A DNA stretch of 64,000 bases from Candidatus Woesearchaeota archaeon (GTDB lineage: Archaea; Nanobdellota; Nanobdellia; Woesearchaeales; GW2011-AR4), in contig JACPMR010000004.1 of the NCBI GenBank assembly GCA_016185945.1, forward strand, positions 1 to 64,000, given 5' to 3'. Under the pieces are notes generated by a model that was given only the letters and a program-made list of their open reading frames with translations, made no database searches and was not told the DNA's origin. Position numbers and translations under genes: made by a program. Of the stretch, positions 1 to 7,714 are shown piece by piece; the first letter of the stretch is position 1; each line of letters begins with the position of its first letter.

Positions 1-83
1 CCCACACTTCGCATGGGAAATTTCCTCTGCACTCAGTTTGCCGCCAATGTTATTTTTCGCTCCTAACGCTGATTGCACTTCGT
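1..83 (+). repeat. Cassette-border site S0 (left part cut by window edge)
   Basis: Positions 1-17 form a hairpin, CCC and GGG around the loop ACACTTCGCAT, which matches the hairpin at 54958-54981. It is followed by a GTTATTTT box and by the recombination-site-like motif 56-83: arm TTCGCTCCTAA, spacer CGCTGA, then the next cassette. This is the first of about a dozen similar sites here. The stem probably continues left of the window. Confidence 0.6.
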
Positions 84-320
84 GCTTGCTGCATTTGCCA
101 AATGAACTAAAGAAAAAAACTTCTCCTTCGCAAGGCTCAGTATTATCTTTTTACCAAAAGTGTATCCATATTCTTCTGGAGGTGGTTGCATAAATGCTCC
201 AGCATCTTGAAGTAGCTGTTCAACGGGACTCTTTCTAGGTGCATTAATGTAAACAATTGTTGTTATCACAAGTATAATTATTAAACTTGAAATTAAGATT
301 ATTTTTTTGGTTGGTGGCAT
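63..320 (-). CDS. Small single-pass membrane protein, unknown function
   Basis: An 85-residue protein read from the start giving MPPTKK; a longer frame opens at 383, but the inner start places one hydrophobic segment (about residues 8-25, rich in I, L and V) right after a short basic N-terminus. A short polar tail with a PPPEEYGY stretch follows. I recognise no family. The last codons run into the cassette-border repeat S0, so the tail may be border sequence rather than selected protein. It lies opposite to the other genes of this accessory zone. Whether it is expressed is uncertain. Confidence 0.4.
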   Translation of the reverse strand: MPPTKKIILISSLIIILVITTIVYINAPRKSPVEQLLQDAGAFMQPPPEEYGYTFGKKIILSLAKEKFFSLVHLANAASTKCNQR

Positions 321-397
321 TAATATTATGCTGAATATCCTCAGAATATAATTTTTTCTTAAAATTTTACAAAAACCAAGCAATTAAAACCAAAACA

Positions 398-405
398 TTT
401 ATATA
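398..405 (+). promoter_or_regulatory. TATA box of the toxin-antitoxin pair at 430
   Basis: TTTATATA is centred about 28 bases before the ATG at 430, with no Shine-Dalgarno sequence between. This is the spacing expected for a leaderless archaeal transcript. Confidence 0.6.
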
Positions 406-429
406 CATGTATATCCAAGTATCTACACA

Positions 430-672
430 ATGGAAGATATTTATTTCCAGGGAAAGCCAATTATAATCAAAGTCCATGCTGTTAAAAGAGCAATACAAAG
501 AGAAATTGCCTTTCCAGACCAAGTATATGATGTTTTGCAAACAGGCAAAGTAAAAAGATTCGGAAAGCATGGCATAAAGTTCATTAAAAGAAGCAAAGAA
601 GGCTCAATAATCTGTGTTGGTGAGGATTTAGGTTATTGTGTTATTATCAAAACAATAGAGCGAGGTAATTAA
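430..672 (+). CDS. DUF4258-type toxin-like protein
   Basis: An 80-residue protein with the pattern of DUF4258 proteins: an N-terminal strand, HAVKRAIQREI helix, a strand-turn GKVKRFGKHGIKF, and a final strand ending CVIIKTIE. DUF4258 proteins are small, often the toxin partner of zinc-finger or AbrB antitoxins, and are thought to resemble the RelE/MqsR RNase fold. It starts leaderless behind the TATA box at 398-405. The next gene begins two bases after its stop and looks like the antitoxin. Toxin activity is inferred from family and partner; no catalytic residue can be named with certainty. Confidence 0.65.
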   Translation: MEDIYFQGKPIIIKVHAVKRAIQREIAFPDQVYDVLQTGKVKRFGKHGIKFIKRSKEGSIICVGEDLGYCVIIKTIERGN

Positions 673-674
673 AA

Positions 675-983
675 ATGAAATGCCCAATATGTCAAAAAGG
701 AAAAATGGAGAAGAAAAAAGATATTATGAAACAAGATGGAATAGAATTTGAAGCATATAAATGCTCAGAATGCGGAGAAGAGATTATGAACATGAAGCAA
801 CTGAAAGTTTTAGCAAGTAAATATAGAAAATTAAGACATGCAAAAGATATAACATTTGCTAAATGGGGCAACAGCATTGCTGTAAGAATTCCAAGCGATA
901 TTGCAGAAGAATACAATATTTCCGCTGGAAAACACGGAACATTAACTAAAGACAAAGAAGGAATAAAAATAATTCCAACATAA
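675..983 (+). CDS. Antitoxin-like zinc-finger plus AbrB/MazE-type protein
   Basis: A 102-residue two-domain protein. Residues 1-45 hold two CxxC pairs (CPIC and CSEC), like the YgiT/MqsA N-terminal zinc finger that binds a toxin. Residues 60-102 contain KWGNSIAVRIPSDIAEEYNI, the hallmark of the SpoVT/AbrB (MazE) DNA-binding domain. It is cotranscribed with the DUF4258 gene just upstream, so the pair reads as toxin then antitoxin, as in mqsRA. In MqsA the DNA-binding half is an HTH domain; here it is AbrB-like, an interesting swap. It probably represses its own promoter. Confidence 0.75.
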   Translation: MKCPICQKGKMEKKKDIMKQDGIEFEAYKCSECGEEIMNMKQLKVLASKYRKLRHAKDITFAKWGNSIAVRIPSDIAEEYNISAGKHGTLTKDKEGIKIIPT

Positions 984-1061
984 AAGCTACTTCTTGCCAT
1001 TTCTGTTTTCCTAGATTGCTCACTTTGTTCGCTGAATGGATCCGGACTTCAAATTTACTTC

Positions 1062-1143
1062 TCGGACGAAACTTTTGAGAACTTCGTAGCTCAAAGGCAT
1101 TTAACAGCGCACATAAGTTAGCGCAGTTTTTAGATTTGAGAAA
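1062..1143 (+). repeat. Cassette-border site SA
   Basis: Hairpin TTTGAG (1074-1079), loop AACTTCGTAG, CTCAAA (1090-1095), preceded by CGGACGAA. The core motif is 1094-1110: arm AAGGCATTTAA and spacer CAGCGC, followed by ATAAGTTAGCGC. The 17 bases at 1127-1143 recur as an exact inverted copy at 1489-1505, so the gene between is bracketed by inverted repeats. Confidence 0.6.
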
Positions 1144-1195
1144 AAAAGAAAAAGCGAATCAAAATGTTTATATATTTCACAATAACTATATATTT

Positions 1196-1444
1196 ATGGG
1201 TAAACTTGGGGCATTAAAAGTAGCAATAAGAACTGGTGAATGGAAACCAATCTTGGGTATATTCTTAACCTTAGGTTCACTTGGATGCCTAATTGCAATC
1301 ATTGTTGCATTTACAAAGAAAACAGATATGATGGAAAAGAACAAACCATTAAAAGATGAAGAATTAAAACCTTATGCAATCAAGTATGGTATTATGGGTG
1401 TTCTTATATTAATTTTTGGATTATTATTTTTATTTGTATTCTGA
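1196..1444 (+). CDS. Small two-helix membrane protein, unknown function
   Basis: An 82-residue protein with two predicted membrane helices, about residues 20-38 (ILGIFLTLGSLGCLIAIIVAF) and 62-82, joined by a polar KKTDMMEKNKPLKDEEL loop. A frame opens earlier at 1136, but a TTTATATA-like stretch near 1163-1170 places a leaderless start at the ATG at 1196. It is the only gene between border sites SA and SB and is flanked by the exact 17-bp inverted repeat 1127-1143/1489-1505. No family recognised. Confidence 0.5.
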   Translation: MGKLGALKVAIRTGEWKPILGIFLTLGSLGCLIAIIVAFTKKTDMMEKNKPLKDEELKPYAIKYGIMGVLILIFGLLFLFVF

Positions 1445-1488
1445 TTGGCTTTTTCATACTTTAGTCTGCTTCGCAGATATTTATCCTA

Positions 1489-1579
1489 TTTCTCAAATCT
1501 AAAAACTTTTCGTAACGAAATTTCCAAGAACTACGTAGCTGGCAAAGAATATAACAGCGATTAGTTGCAATTGGCGGGC
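1489..1579 (+). repeat. Cassette-border site SB
   Basis: Begins with the inverted copy of 1127-1143, then the loop AACTACGTAG at 1529-1538 with a weaker stem. The core motif is at 1544-1571: arm AAAGAATATAA, spacer CAGCGA, right arm TTAGTTGCAAT. TTGGCGGGC at 1571-1579 has its inverted partner at 2074-2082 on the far side of the next gene. Confidence 0.6.
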
Positions 1580-1641
1580 TCGCTTCAACACTCCTTGAAG
1601 TCATAAGAAGATTTATATAATTAAACCATTCTTATTATAAT

Positions 1642-2067
1642 ATGAACACCAAAAAAATATTGATTATTATTGGAGTAGTAATTATCTCGCTTTTTGTTCT
1701 GAATGAATTGCGATTTGTTGTATGGGGTGCTTATGGTGTTCCTAAACAACCAAGCAGACCTAATTGTGGCGAAACAAGATATAAATATAATGTAGAAATA
1801 AATTCAAAGCAGGAATTTCTAAATCTTATTGAAAGTTGGAAAAATGTGACAAGTAGTCAAGTTGGACAAGAAGCTTTCTATGTAATTCAATGGTTTAAAC
1901 ATGGACAATATAATCTGAATGATGTCAGTATTAGAGAACCTATCTCTTTATTATTCAGAGAAAAAATCTATAGTGTATCCATAAAAGACATAAATGAACC
2001 ATGTGATATTGATTTGGAAATAAGCGAAAGCGGACTTGTAGCAGTAAGAGGCTGTTGTGGTATATAA
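1642..2067 (+). CDS. Hypothetical protein with N-terminal membrane anchor
   Basis: A 141-residue protein. Residues 4-20 form one hydrophobic helix (KILIIIGVVIISLFVLN); no clear signal-peptidase site follows, so the soluble part (residues 30-141) is probably held outside the cell by an uncleaved anchor. It contains five cysteines, three near the end (RGCCGI and EPCDI), possibly disulfide-bonded. A TTTATATAATT box about 30 bases upstream fits a leaderless start. It is alone between border sites SB and SC. Function unknown. Confidence 0.5.
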   Translation: MNTKKILIIIGVVIISLFVLNELRFVVWGAYGVPKQPSRPNCGETRYKYNVEINSKQEFLNLIESWKNVTSSQVGQEAFYVIQWFKHGQYNLNDVSIREPISLLFREKIYSVSIKDINEPCDIDLEISESGLVAVRGCCGI

Positions 2068-2073
2068 ACGCTC

Positions 2074-2216
2074 GCCCGCCAACTTTGATTTTTTGCCTTC
2101 GGCATCGTTGCACTAAAAATCAATCCCTAACGGGAGAATGTAACACCAATTAGTTTCAATTAAATTTAAGTTTCCAAATGGGAATTCTCTCTAATTTGAA
2201 AGGGGCAAAAAAACAA
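2074..2216 (+). repeat. Cassette-border site SC and left inverted repeat
   Basis: GCCCGCCAA (2074-2082) is the inverted partner of 1571-1579. The core motif is 2133-2160: arm GGAGAATGTAA, spacer CACCAA, right arm TTAGTTTCAAT. The following 2161-2191 pairs with the other side of the two-gene cassette: 19 bases at 2161-2179 match inverted at 4223-4241, and 12 bases at 2180-2191 match at 4181-4192. The rest of the gene-free stretch to 2341 shows nothing else I recognise. Confidence 0.6.
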
Positions 2217-2341
2217 AAGATTTAATAGACAGTTCATTAAATGTATCTTTCTAGGAGATATTATGATTAGAAAACTATCGCAGGTGTTTAATGGGTTGGA
2301 TTTGAAATAACGATTTAAGAAGCAGTCAGAACTGTAGCTCT

Positions 2342-3175
2342 ATGGGGGAATTAAAAATGGGAAAATACGATCATTCAGGAAAGATTGGGATTTTAGGAAT
2401 AGTTTATATGCTTATTTTTGGTATTGCAAGTGCCTCGCTATTTGGAATGCTCTACTCGTATCTTATTCATTTTATACCCTTTCCTTATATTAACTTCTTC
2501 ATTACACTGGGTTTTGGTATCATTGTAGGTGTTGCTACTGGCTATGGTGGCAAATTAGGTAAAATCAGGAACAATAAGGTTATGTTAATTGGCGGTCTGT
2601 TAACTGGAATTATAGCATTATATTGCTCATGGGTTGGTTATATTTTTGTTACATCGGGGTCTGAAATATGGTTATTAAATCCAGCATCAATCCTAACAAT
2701 GGCAAAAGTTGTCGCAGCTATGGGTCCTTGGAGTATTTTTGGAATTACCTTTAAAGGTGCTCTCTTATACTTTGTTTGGATAATTGAAGCACTAATAATA
2801 GTTGGAACATCAACTCTAGTTGCAATGGCGTATGCCTCAAATTCAATTTTTTGCGAAAAATGTAATAAGTGGTTAAAGCATAAAGAAACTATTTCTCATC
2901 TAGAACCTTTAAAAAATCTAGATATTCGAATAAAGCAATTTCAACAAGGTGATTTCTCCTCATTGTATGGGCTAAAAAAAGCTAAGAGTAATGTCTACAC
3001 TGAATTGGAAATTCAACATTGTCATTTATGCAAAGAACAATATTTCCTTACTGTTAAATTAATAGGTGTTAATATTGACAAAGATGGAACAGAAAAGAAG
3101 AAAGAATCAGAGATAGTTAAACATACAACAATTAGTGCTTCAACATATAATCATCTCAGTAAATTAAAAAAATGA
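2342..3175 (+). CDS. Multi-pass membrane protein with cysteine-rich cytoplasmic tail
   Basis: A 277-residue protein. About five membrane helices cover residues 15-165. The tail has a CEKCNKWLKHKE motif (about residue 180) and a second pair, CHLCKEQY (about residue 230), together resembling a zinc ribbon split by about 50 residues. A second ATG 15 bases downstream has a GGGGG run about 8 bases before it and could be the true start. The stop overlaps the next start by four bases (ATGA), so the two are translated together. Similar proteins occur as uncharacterised membrane proteins; function unknown. Confidence 0.6.
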   Translation: MGELKMGKYDHSGKIGILGIVYMLIFGIASASLFGMLYSYLIHFIPFPYINFFITLGFGIIVGVATGYGGKLGKIRNNKVMLIGGLLTGIIALYCSWVGYIFVTSGSEIWLLNPASILTMAKVVAAMGPWSIFGITFKGALLYFVWIIEALIIVGTSTLVAMAYASNSIFCEKCNKWLKHKETISHLEPLKNLDIRIKQFQQGDFSSLYGLKKAKSNVYTELEIQHCHLCKEQYFLTVKLIGVNIDKDGTEKKKESEIVKHTTISASTYNHLSKLKK

Positions 3176-4068
3176 GTATAGGGCCACAATTAGGTGGGGG
3201 ATTTAAACTGTTAGTTGATTCTGTAAAAGTTTTATTCAAAGAACCAATCTTTTTGGTGCCTATTTTTTTTAGTTGGATATTAGTAAGTGCTACCATATTG
3301 TATGTAAGATATTATCTGCCTGAAGGGATGATATTCATCACAATTTTTGGTTTTATATTTCTTATGACTATGATTATCTCTCTAGCAAATATTGTGATGC
3401 TTGAGTTTATGGAACAAATTGAAACAGGTAAGAAAATTTCTTTTTCAAAAGCTATTAAAGAGGCAGTTTTTTTAGACCTGCTAAAAGTAATTCCTGTTGC
3501 ATTAATCTGGGCAATTGTTTGGTTCATTCTATTGGTAATAAGAATTCTCACAAGTAAAAAGAAAGAAAGAAGTTCAAGACCAGAGCCATCAATGCAAGAT
3601 GCTGCAATGGCCTTAGGGGGAGATAAGCCATTTAGCTGGTGGGGGCTTGGGTTAGATCTTATTGAAAAAGTTGTCAGAATGTTTATTTTCTTGTCTTTAC
3701 CTGCTATCGCATGGGAAAATAAAGGGCCATTTTCAGCATTTAAAAAAGCATTTCAGATTGTAAGGAAGCATCCACTTCAATTCTTAACAACTTATACCTT
3801 AACGGGTGTTGTTGCTTTGATAATGGGTGTACCCTTAGTTATTATCTTTAGCCTAGCGCACGGAGGTGTCTCCTTTCCACCAGTATTCTGGACAATAGTG
3901 ATTATCTATATATCTATAATCTGGACATTAGGCATTTACTTAGAGCAAATGTCAGTTGGGCTGTTATATCTTTGGCATTTAAAGTGGGTTAAAAATGGAA
4001 GTAAGGGGGATTTGTCATCAGTTAAAAAACCTGACTTATTGGATGATATCCGCGAGTTGAAAGTCTAA
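3172..4068 (+). CDS. Multi-pass membrane protein, DUF6159-like
   Basis: A 298-residue protein with about six membrane helices. The start, LLVDSVKVLFKEPIFLVPIF, and the central KGPFSAFKKAFQIVRKHP are the pattern of archaeal and bacterial proteins annotated DUF6159 or glycerophosphodiesterase membrane domain. A basic, serine-rich cytoplasmic loop lies near residues 125-150. It is translationally coupled to the gene before it, and the pair forms one cassette between sites SC and SD. Role unknown; a partner in one membrane complex is a fair inference. Confidence 0.6.
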   Translation: MSIGPQLGGGFKLLVDSVKVLFKEPIFLVPIFFSWILVSATILYVRYYLPEGMIFITIFGFIFLMTMIISLANIVMLEFMEQIETGKKISFSKAIKEAVFLDLLKVIPVALIWAIVWFILLVIRILTSKKKERSSRPEPSMQDAAMALGGDKPFSWWGLGLDLIEKVVRMFIFLSLPAIAWENKGPFSAFKKAFQIVRKHPLQFLTTYTLTGVVALIMGVPLVIIFSLAHGGVSFPPVFWTIVIIYISIIWTLGIYLEQMSVGLLYLWHLKWVKNGSKGDLSSVKKPDLLDDIRELKV

Positions 4069-4128
4069 CATTTAGTAGTGTAAAATAGTTATTTGAGGTT
4101 AGATAATTTCTTAAAATTTAACGAATAA

Positions 4129-4300
4129 TGTTTTTTTCTTGCCCTTGTGTATTTCCTTTAAAGCTCTTCGAGCTAGATTGGAGAGAATTCCCTAAAGTAT
4201 AGTCTCGCTAACGCTCGAAATTATTTGGAAACTTAAATTTAACTTTGCGGACGAAACTTTTCAGAACTTCGTAGCTGATGGAGAAACTAACATGCAATTA
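4129..4300 (+). repeat. Right inverted repeat and cassette-border site SD
   Basis: Inverted partner of 2161-2216 in three pieces: 4129-4146 (weak), 4181-4192 (12 exact) and 4223-4241 (19 exact), with a 30-base insertion at 4193-4222. Then CGGACGAA, a TCAG/CTGA hairpin with loop AACTTCGTAG (4261-4278), and the core: arm GGAGAAACTAA and spacer CATGCA (4280-4296). Confidence 0.6.
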
Positions 4301-4314
4301 ACCGGTTTATTTCT

Positions 4315-4476
4315 TGTCAAAAACCACCCATCACAGATGGGTGGCATGAATACTTTTGGCTATACAATCAAGTGGTTTTGGACACTACAAAATTCCACTT
4401 ATTGATGGGTGATTTTTGAGCATCGCGAAAATCAAAGATTTTCGGGATCCTAAAAATGCTTTGCATTTTTATGACA
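4315..4476 (+). repeat. Paired-hairpin element, copy 1 (enlarged)
   Basis: Starts TGTCAAAAACC and ends GACA. CACCCATCA (4325-4333) pairs with 4403-4411, and there are two more hairpins (4426-4444 and 4451-4471). TTTTTGAGCAT precedes the second half, as in copies 2 and 3, but the GAGCATGCTC palindrome is altered and the first loop holds an inserted hairpin. Confidence 0.55.
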
Positions 4477-4516
4477 TCCAAATTCCATGCAATATGCTTG
4501 TAACGCATAAACCACT

Positions 4517-4612
4517 TGTCAAAAATTCCATGTATTTTTTATATATTAATGGAATTTTTGAGCATGCTCAGAAATCGCAACTATTATAAAATGTATATTG
4601 CGATTTCTGACA
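4517..4612 (+). repeat. Paired-hairpin element, copy 2
   Basis: TGTC (4517-4520), 10-bp stem 4521-4530/4550-4559, palindrome GAGCATGCTC (4560-4569), 11-bp stem 4570-4580/4598-4608, GACA (4609-4612). TGTC and GACA can close the structure. Copy 3 at 42656 keeps the constant parts but has different, still complementary stems. It ends the first accessory zone, just before the core gene secE. Confidence 0.65.
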
Positions 4613-4690
4613 TATGAAACATAAGTGGGGTTTTGATGTTTAAATCCAATTTCAACAAGTTTTTTAAACTATTATATTTTTCTGCATTGC

Positions 4691-4888
4691 ATGGAACAGC
4701 AAAACACAGCATCATGGGCTTACAAGTTTAAGTCATTCACGAGGGAGTGCTTAAGGGTTCTTAAAGTGACAAGAAAGCCGGATGCTATTGAGTTCAAAAC
4801 CATAGTCAAGGTTAGCGGTTTGGGAATTTTGATAATCGGCTTGATTGGGTTTATTGTGCAGATGATTAAGCTGCTGTTTTTTAAGTAA
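4691..4888 (+). CDS. secE: Preprotein translocase subunit SecE/Sec61-gamma
   Basis: A 65-residue protein of the usual length for archaeal SecE. It has an amphipathic N-terminal helix with the FTRECLRVLKVTRKPDAIEF segment that lies on the cytoplasmic face, then one membrane helix (about residues 41-63). It clamps the SecY channel in the Sec translocon. It precedes spt5 by 90 bases, the conserved archaeal secE-spt5-rpl11 order. A TATA-like TTATATTTT lies about 15-20 bases upstream. It is the first core gene after the accessory zone. Confidence 0.9.
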   Translation: MEQQNTASWAYKFKSFTRECLRVLKVTRKPDAIEFKTIVKVSGLGILIIGLIGFIVQMIKLLFFK

Positions 4889-4978
4889 ACTTTATAAAGG
4901 GGTTATATATCACAATGCTTAAATTCTGGTTCTTTTCTTGATTAGGAGGGAGCTAGTTTCAAAATCTAAAGGATAAAA

Positions 4979-5485
4979 ATGTCAAGAGAAGACGAGACAA
5001 TATTTGCGTTAAGAACTACGGCAAACAGGGAAGACCAGGTTATGGACTTTGTTACAAGCAATGCCATAAAGAAAAAAATTGATGTGTACTCTGTAATACG
5101 TCCTCATGGCATGCGCGGCTACATTTTCATTGAAGCAGCAACAAAAACAGATGCAGAGCAGGCTGCCTTCAACATTCCCTATGCAAGAGGCATATTGTCG
5201 CAGCCGGTAAAATACTCTGAAATTGAGCACATGTTAGAGCAGGTAAAGCACGAGATGAACATACAAAAAAATGACATTGTTGAAATCATCTCAGGCCCGT
5301 TCAAAAGAGAAAATGCAAAAGTCACAAGGATTGACAAGGCAAAAGAGGAAGTTGTTGTTGAACTGCTTGAGGCAGCAGTACCTATTCCTATAACTGTTAA
5401 GATGGATGCTGTGAAAGTCATAAGACGTGAAACAGAGACAGCTCCTGCAGAAGAGGAAACTGGCGAAGAAGAGCCGTCTTTGTAA
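4979..5485 (+). CDS. spt5: Transcription elongation factor Spt5 (NusG family)
   Basis: A 168-residue protein. Residues 7-90 form the NGN domain, including the HGMRGYIFIEA segment that touches the RNA polymerase clamp. Residues 97-150 form the KOW domain, with KNDIVEIISGPFKRENAKV. A short acidic tail follows. Spt5 with Spt4 closes the polymerase cleft and aids processivity, and its KOW domain can link to ribosomes. It sits between secE and rpl11 as in most archaea. The length is slightly above the usual 145-155 because of the acidic tail. Confidence 0.95.
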   Translation: MSREDETIFALRTTANREDQVMDFVTSNAIKKKIDVYSVIRPHGMRGYIFIEAATKTDAEQAAFNIPYARGILSQPVKYSEIEHMLEQVKHEMNIQKNDIVEIISGPFKRENAKVTRIDKAKEEVVVELLEAAVPIPITVKMDAVKVIRRETETAPAEEETGEEEPSL

Positions 5486-5552
5486 AGATTTTTAAATCGA
5501 TGTTAGTTACTTTTATCAATTATCTCAATAGAAAAACATTAATTAAAAATAT

Positions 5553-5716
5553 TTCAATCAACTTCGCTTCCCAGCATCTGAAAAAATAACTTGGGAACCC
5601 CGCTCAGGAAAGTTGCCTAGCTGTTTTAAATAAATAGGCGCCGAGGAGAAGCACAGAAGAAAGCTACCTCAACTGCGGAATGCCGAGGCGCACTATAATT
5701 TGCGAAGCGGATTGAA
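5553..5716 (+). repeat. Dispersed structured element E1
   Basis: A 164-base intergenic element with ends TTCAATC and GATTGAA and an inner closing helix CTTCGC/GCGAAG. It shares CGCTTCCCAGCATCTG, GGGAACCC and GCTCAGGAA with E2-E4, and its last 36 bases are identical to those of E2 (10565-10600). It lies between spt5 and rpl11. It could be a small RNA or a MITE-like repeat. Confidence 0.6.
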
Positions 5717-5751
5717 ATTAATGACTTAAAATAATACAAAATCAAACAAAA

Positions 5752-6549
5752 ATGTCAAAGGAAAAAGTCGAAGTCCTGGTTGAAGGCGGAAAGGCAACTG
5801 CAGCTCCGCCACTTGGCCCGGCTCTAGGACCTATGGGAGTTAATATTGGGCAGGTTGTTTCTGACATTAACAAGAAAACATCTTCATTTGCAGGGATGCA
5901 AGTGCCTGTTAAAATTTTCATAGACAAGGAAACAAAGCAGTACGAGATTGTTATAGGAACGCCTCCAGCTTCCGGATTAATAAAGAAAGAAGCAAATCTC
6001 GAGAAAGGCTCTGGCAAGGCAAAGCATGAAATGGTTGCCAATCTTTTAATTGAGCAAGTTATCAAGATAGCAAAGATGAAGGAGACTGCCACATTAGGCA
6101 AGTCATTGAAGGAGAAAGTAAAGGAAATCATCGGAACATGCCAGTCAATGGGAATTCTTGTAGAAGGAAAGCCGGCAAAGGAAACTTTGAAGGACATAGA
6201 TGCTGGATTGTTTGACGAGGAAATAAGGCTTGAGAAGACAGAGCTTACAGCAGAGGAGCTTGCAAAGCTTGAAGAGGAGAAGAAGAGATTGGCAGAAGAG
6301 CTTGCAAAGAGAAAGGCAGAATTCGAGAAGATTGCCAAGGAGATTATTGCGCAGATGGCTGGCAAGGCAAGGGGAGAAATTAAGGCAAAGCTTGTGTTAG
6401 CCGGCATTCCGGATGAGATGATTAAGGAATTGCTGCCAATAGAAGGTGCAGCAGCCGCAGCAACAGCAGCAGAGGCAAAGCCGGCAGCAGGAGCAGCGCC
6501 GGCAGCTGAAAAGAAAGAAGCCCCGAAGAAGGAAGAGAAGAAGAGATAA
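5752..6549 (+). CDS. rpl11: Ribosomal protein L11 with long C-terminal extension
   Basis: A 265-residue protein; archaeal L11 is usually about 160. Residues 1-140 are ordinary L11: VLVEGGKATAAPPLGPALGPMGVNI at the start and the RNA-binding C-terminal domain with KEIIGTCQSMGILVEGK. Residues 150-230 add a charged, helix-forming Glu/Lys/Ala region, and the end is an Ala-rich then Lys/Glu-rich tail reminiscent of stalk-protein hinges, but without the MGFGLFG end of P1/L12. L11 forms the base of the factor-binding stalk. The usual downstream rpl1-rpl10-rpl12 genes are absent; the next gene runs the other way. Confidence 0.93.
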   Translation: MSKEKVEVLVEGGKATAAPPLGPALGPMGVNIGQVVSDINKKTSSFAGMQVPVKIFIDKETKQYEIVIGTPPASGLIKKEANLEKGSGKAKHEMVANLLIEQVIKIAKMKETATLGKSLKEKVKEIIGTCQSMGILVEGKPAKETLKDIDAGLFDEEIRLEKTELTAEELAKLEEEKKRLAEELAKRKAEFEKIAKEIIAQMAGKARGEIKAKLVLAGIPDEMIKELLPIEGAAAAATAAEAKPAAGAAPAAEKKEAPKKEEKKR

Positions 6550-6576
6550 AGATTTTGATATTACTTTATATTATTA

Positions 6577-7644
6577 TCAAGCGGCTATCGCCTCCTTCTC
6601 CATTATCGGTAATAGGCTTGCCTCCTCCCTTAAAACCATCTGAAGTAAAACGCGTAAGGCTTCTGTATTCCTGAAGTCTTGTCGTGGGATTTGTTGAATC
6701 ACTTGCTCAAGCTGTGCTATTTTTTGTCCAATTTGAGTGAATTCTGAATTAGCTCTAATTTCTGGTTCGTTTCTCAGCAAAAGCAACAAATTATTCAGAG
6801 AAGTCTTAACCTGCTCAAGTTCATCTCTTAACTTCTTTAGGACTAACTCCAAATCCTGTTTTATCTCTTCGAGTGAAGCATCCGCTGCATCAACCAGCTT
6901 ACAAAACTCTATGACTAGAAATAACAAATTTTGTCTTATTTCACCGCTCTGGATTTGTTTTATGATTCTATCAAGTACCTGATTTAATAACTGAATTTTT
7001 TCGTTTAATTTCCTAGCTTCGTTCCTTGTTTTTCTGTATGCTTTTCGTCTTGACCACCATATCCTAAACGAAAATGCTGATACATTGACAGGGTATCCTC
7101 CTCTTTCAAGCCTCAAGTCTGATAGCTCGTCTTTTCTTATACTTTTCTGTAAGTCATAAAGCATTTGATACAACTGACCTTTGAATATCACTACCTCCCT
7201 TCGCGGAAATTTAAGCTCGTTTGCTCTTTTATCAAGCCCTGCAAAAACAACCTCTACATCAGTAAGTTCTTTCTTGCCTTCACGCTTGCTGCTTATAAGT
7301 GATTGGTCAATTAGTTTCAATGCGTCCAGAAAATAGGCTTCAACTATTTTCCATTCTGCCACGAAGCTCAGCATGAATTCCTGAAGCTTCCTTTCAAATT
7401 TGATTCTTGCTCTTTCCATTTTAGCAGGGTTTTTCTGCTTTACATTTGAGTATTTTTGATATATTCCTGCAAGCTTATCAGCATTGTATCTTTTCTTTAT
7501 CCGCTTTAAAGCTACTCGCAAAGCCCTGTCCCTTCTCCTTCCCTTTATAGCATCGACTAATATTATTCCGGTGTAAGAACGCAGATTCATTCCTCTAAAC
7601 CATACATCAGGAACTATGCTGTAAAAAAAATCCCAAAATCCCAT
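6577..7644 (-). CDS. Coiled-coil protein, unknown function
   Basis: A 355-residue, strongly helical protein, rich in Leu, Glu, Lys and Arg. The N-terminus is hydrophobic and aromatic (MGFWDFFYSIVPDVWFRG) and may dip into the membrane. Residues about 35-100 are basic and residues about 210-330 show heptad-like spacing of leucines. No catalytic motif or family recognised. It is a single gene convergent with rpl11, with 27 bases between their stops. A TTTAA-rich promoter lies around 7670-7680. Confidence 0.65.
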   Translation of the reverse strand: MGFWDFFYSIVPDVWFRGMNLRSYTGIILVDAIKGRRRDRALRVALKRIKKRYNADKLAGIYQKYSNVKQKNPAKMERARIKFERKLQEFMLSFVAEWKIVEAYFLDALKLIDQSLISSKREGKKELTDVEVVFAGLDKRANELKFPRREVVIFKGQLYQMLYDLQKSIRKDELSDLRLERGGYPVNVSAFSFRIWWSRRKAYRKTRNEARKLNEKIQLLNQVLDRIIKQIQSGEIRQNLLFLVIEFCKLVDAADASLEEIKQDLELVLKKLRDELEQVKTSLNNLLLLLRNEPEIRANSEFTQIGQKIAQLEQVIQQIPRQDFRNTEALRVLLQMVLREEASLLPIMEKEAIAA

Positions 7645-7714
7645 CTAAATCAAAGTAATTAAGCTTATGGCTAATATTTAAACCTTTCTAATCATTTAAA
7701 ATCTGGTCTGTTTT

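Noticed and set aside
5553-5716. Reading E elements as a known riboswitch or as RNase P or SRP RNA
   Set aside because: No conserved core of those RNAs is present, and several copies occur at unrelated genes.
5742-6407. A 221-codon frame opposite rpl11
   Set aside because: It is a Ser/Phe/Ala-rich shadow of the Lys/Glu/Ala-rich L11 frame, which is certain.
6446-6643. A Gln/Arg-rich frame at the end of rpl11
   Set aside because: It is the alternative frame of the Ala-codon repeats in the L11 tail.
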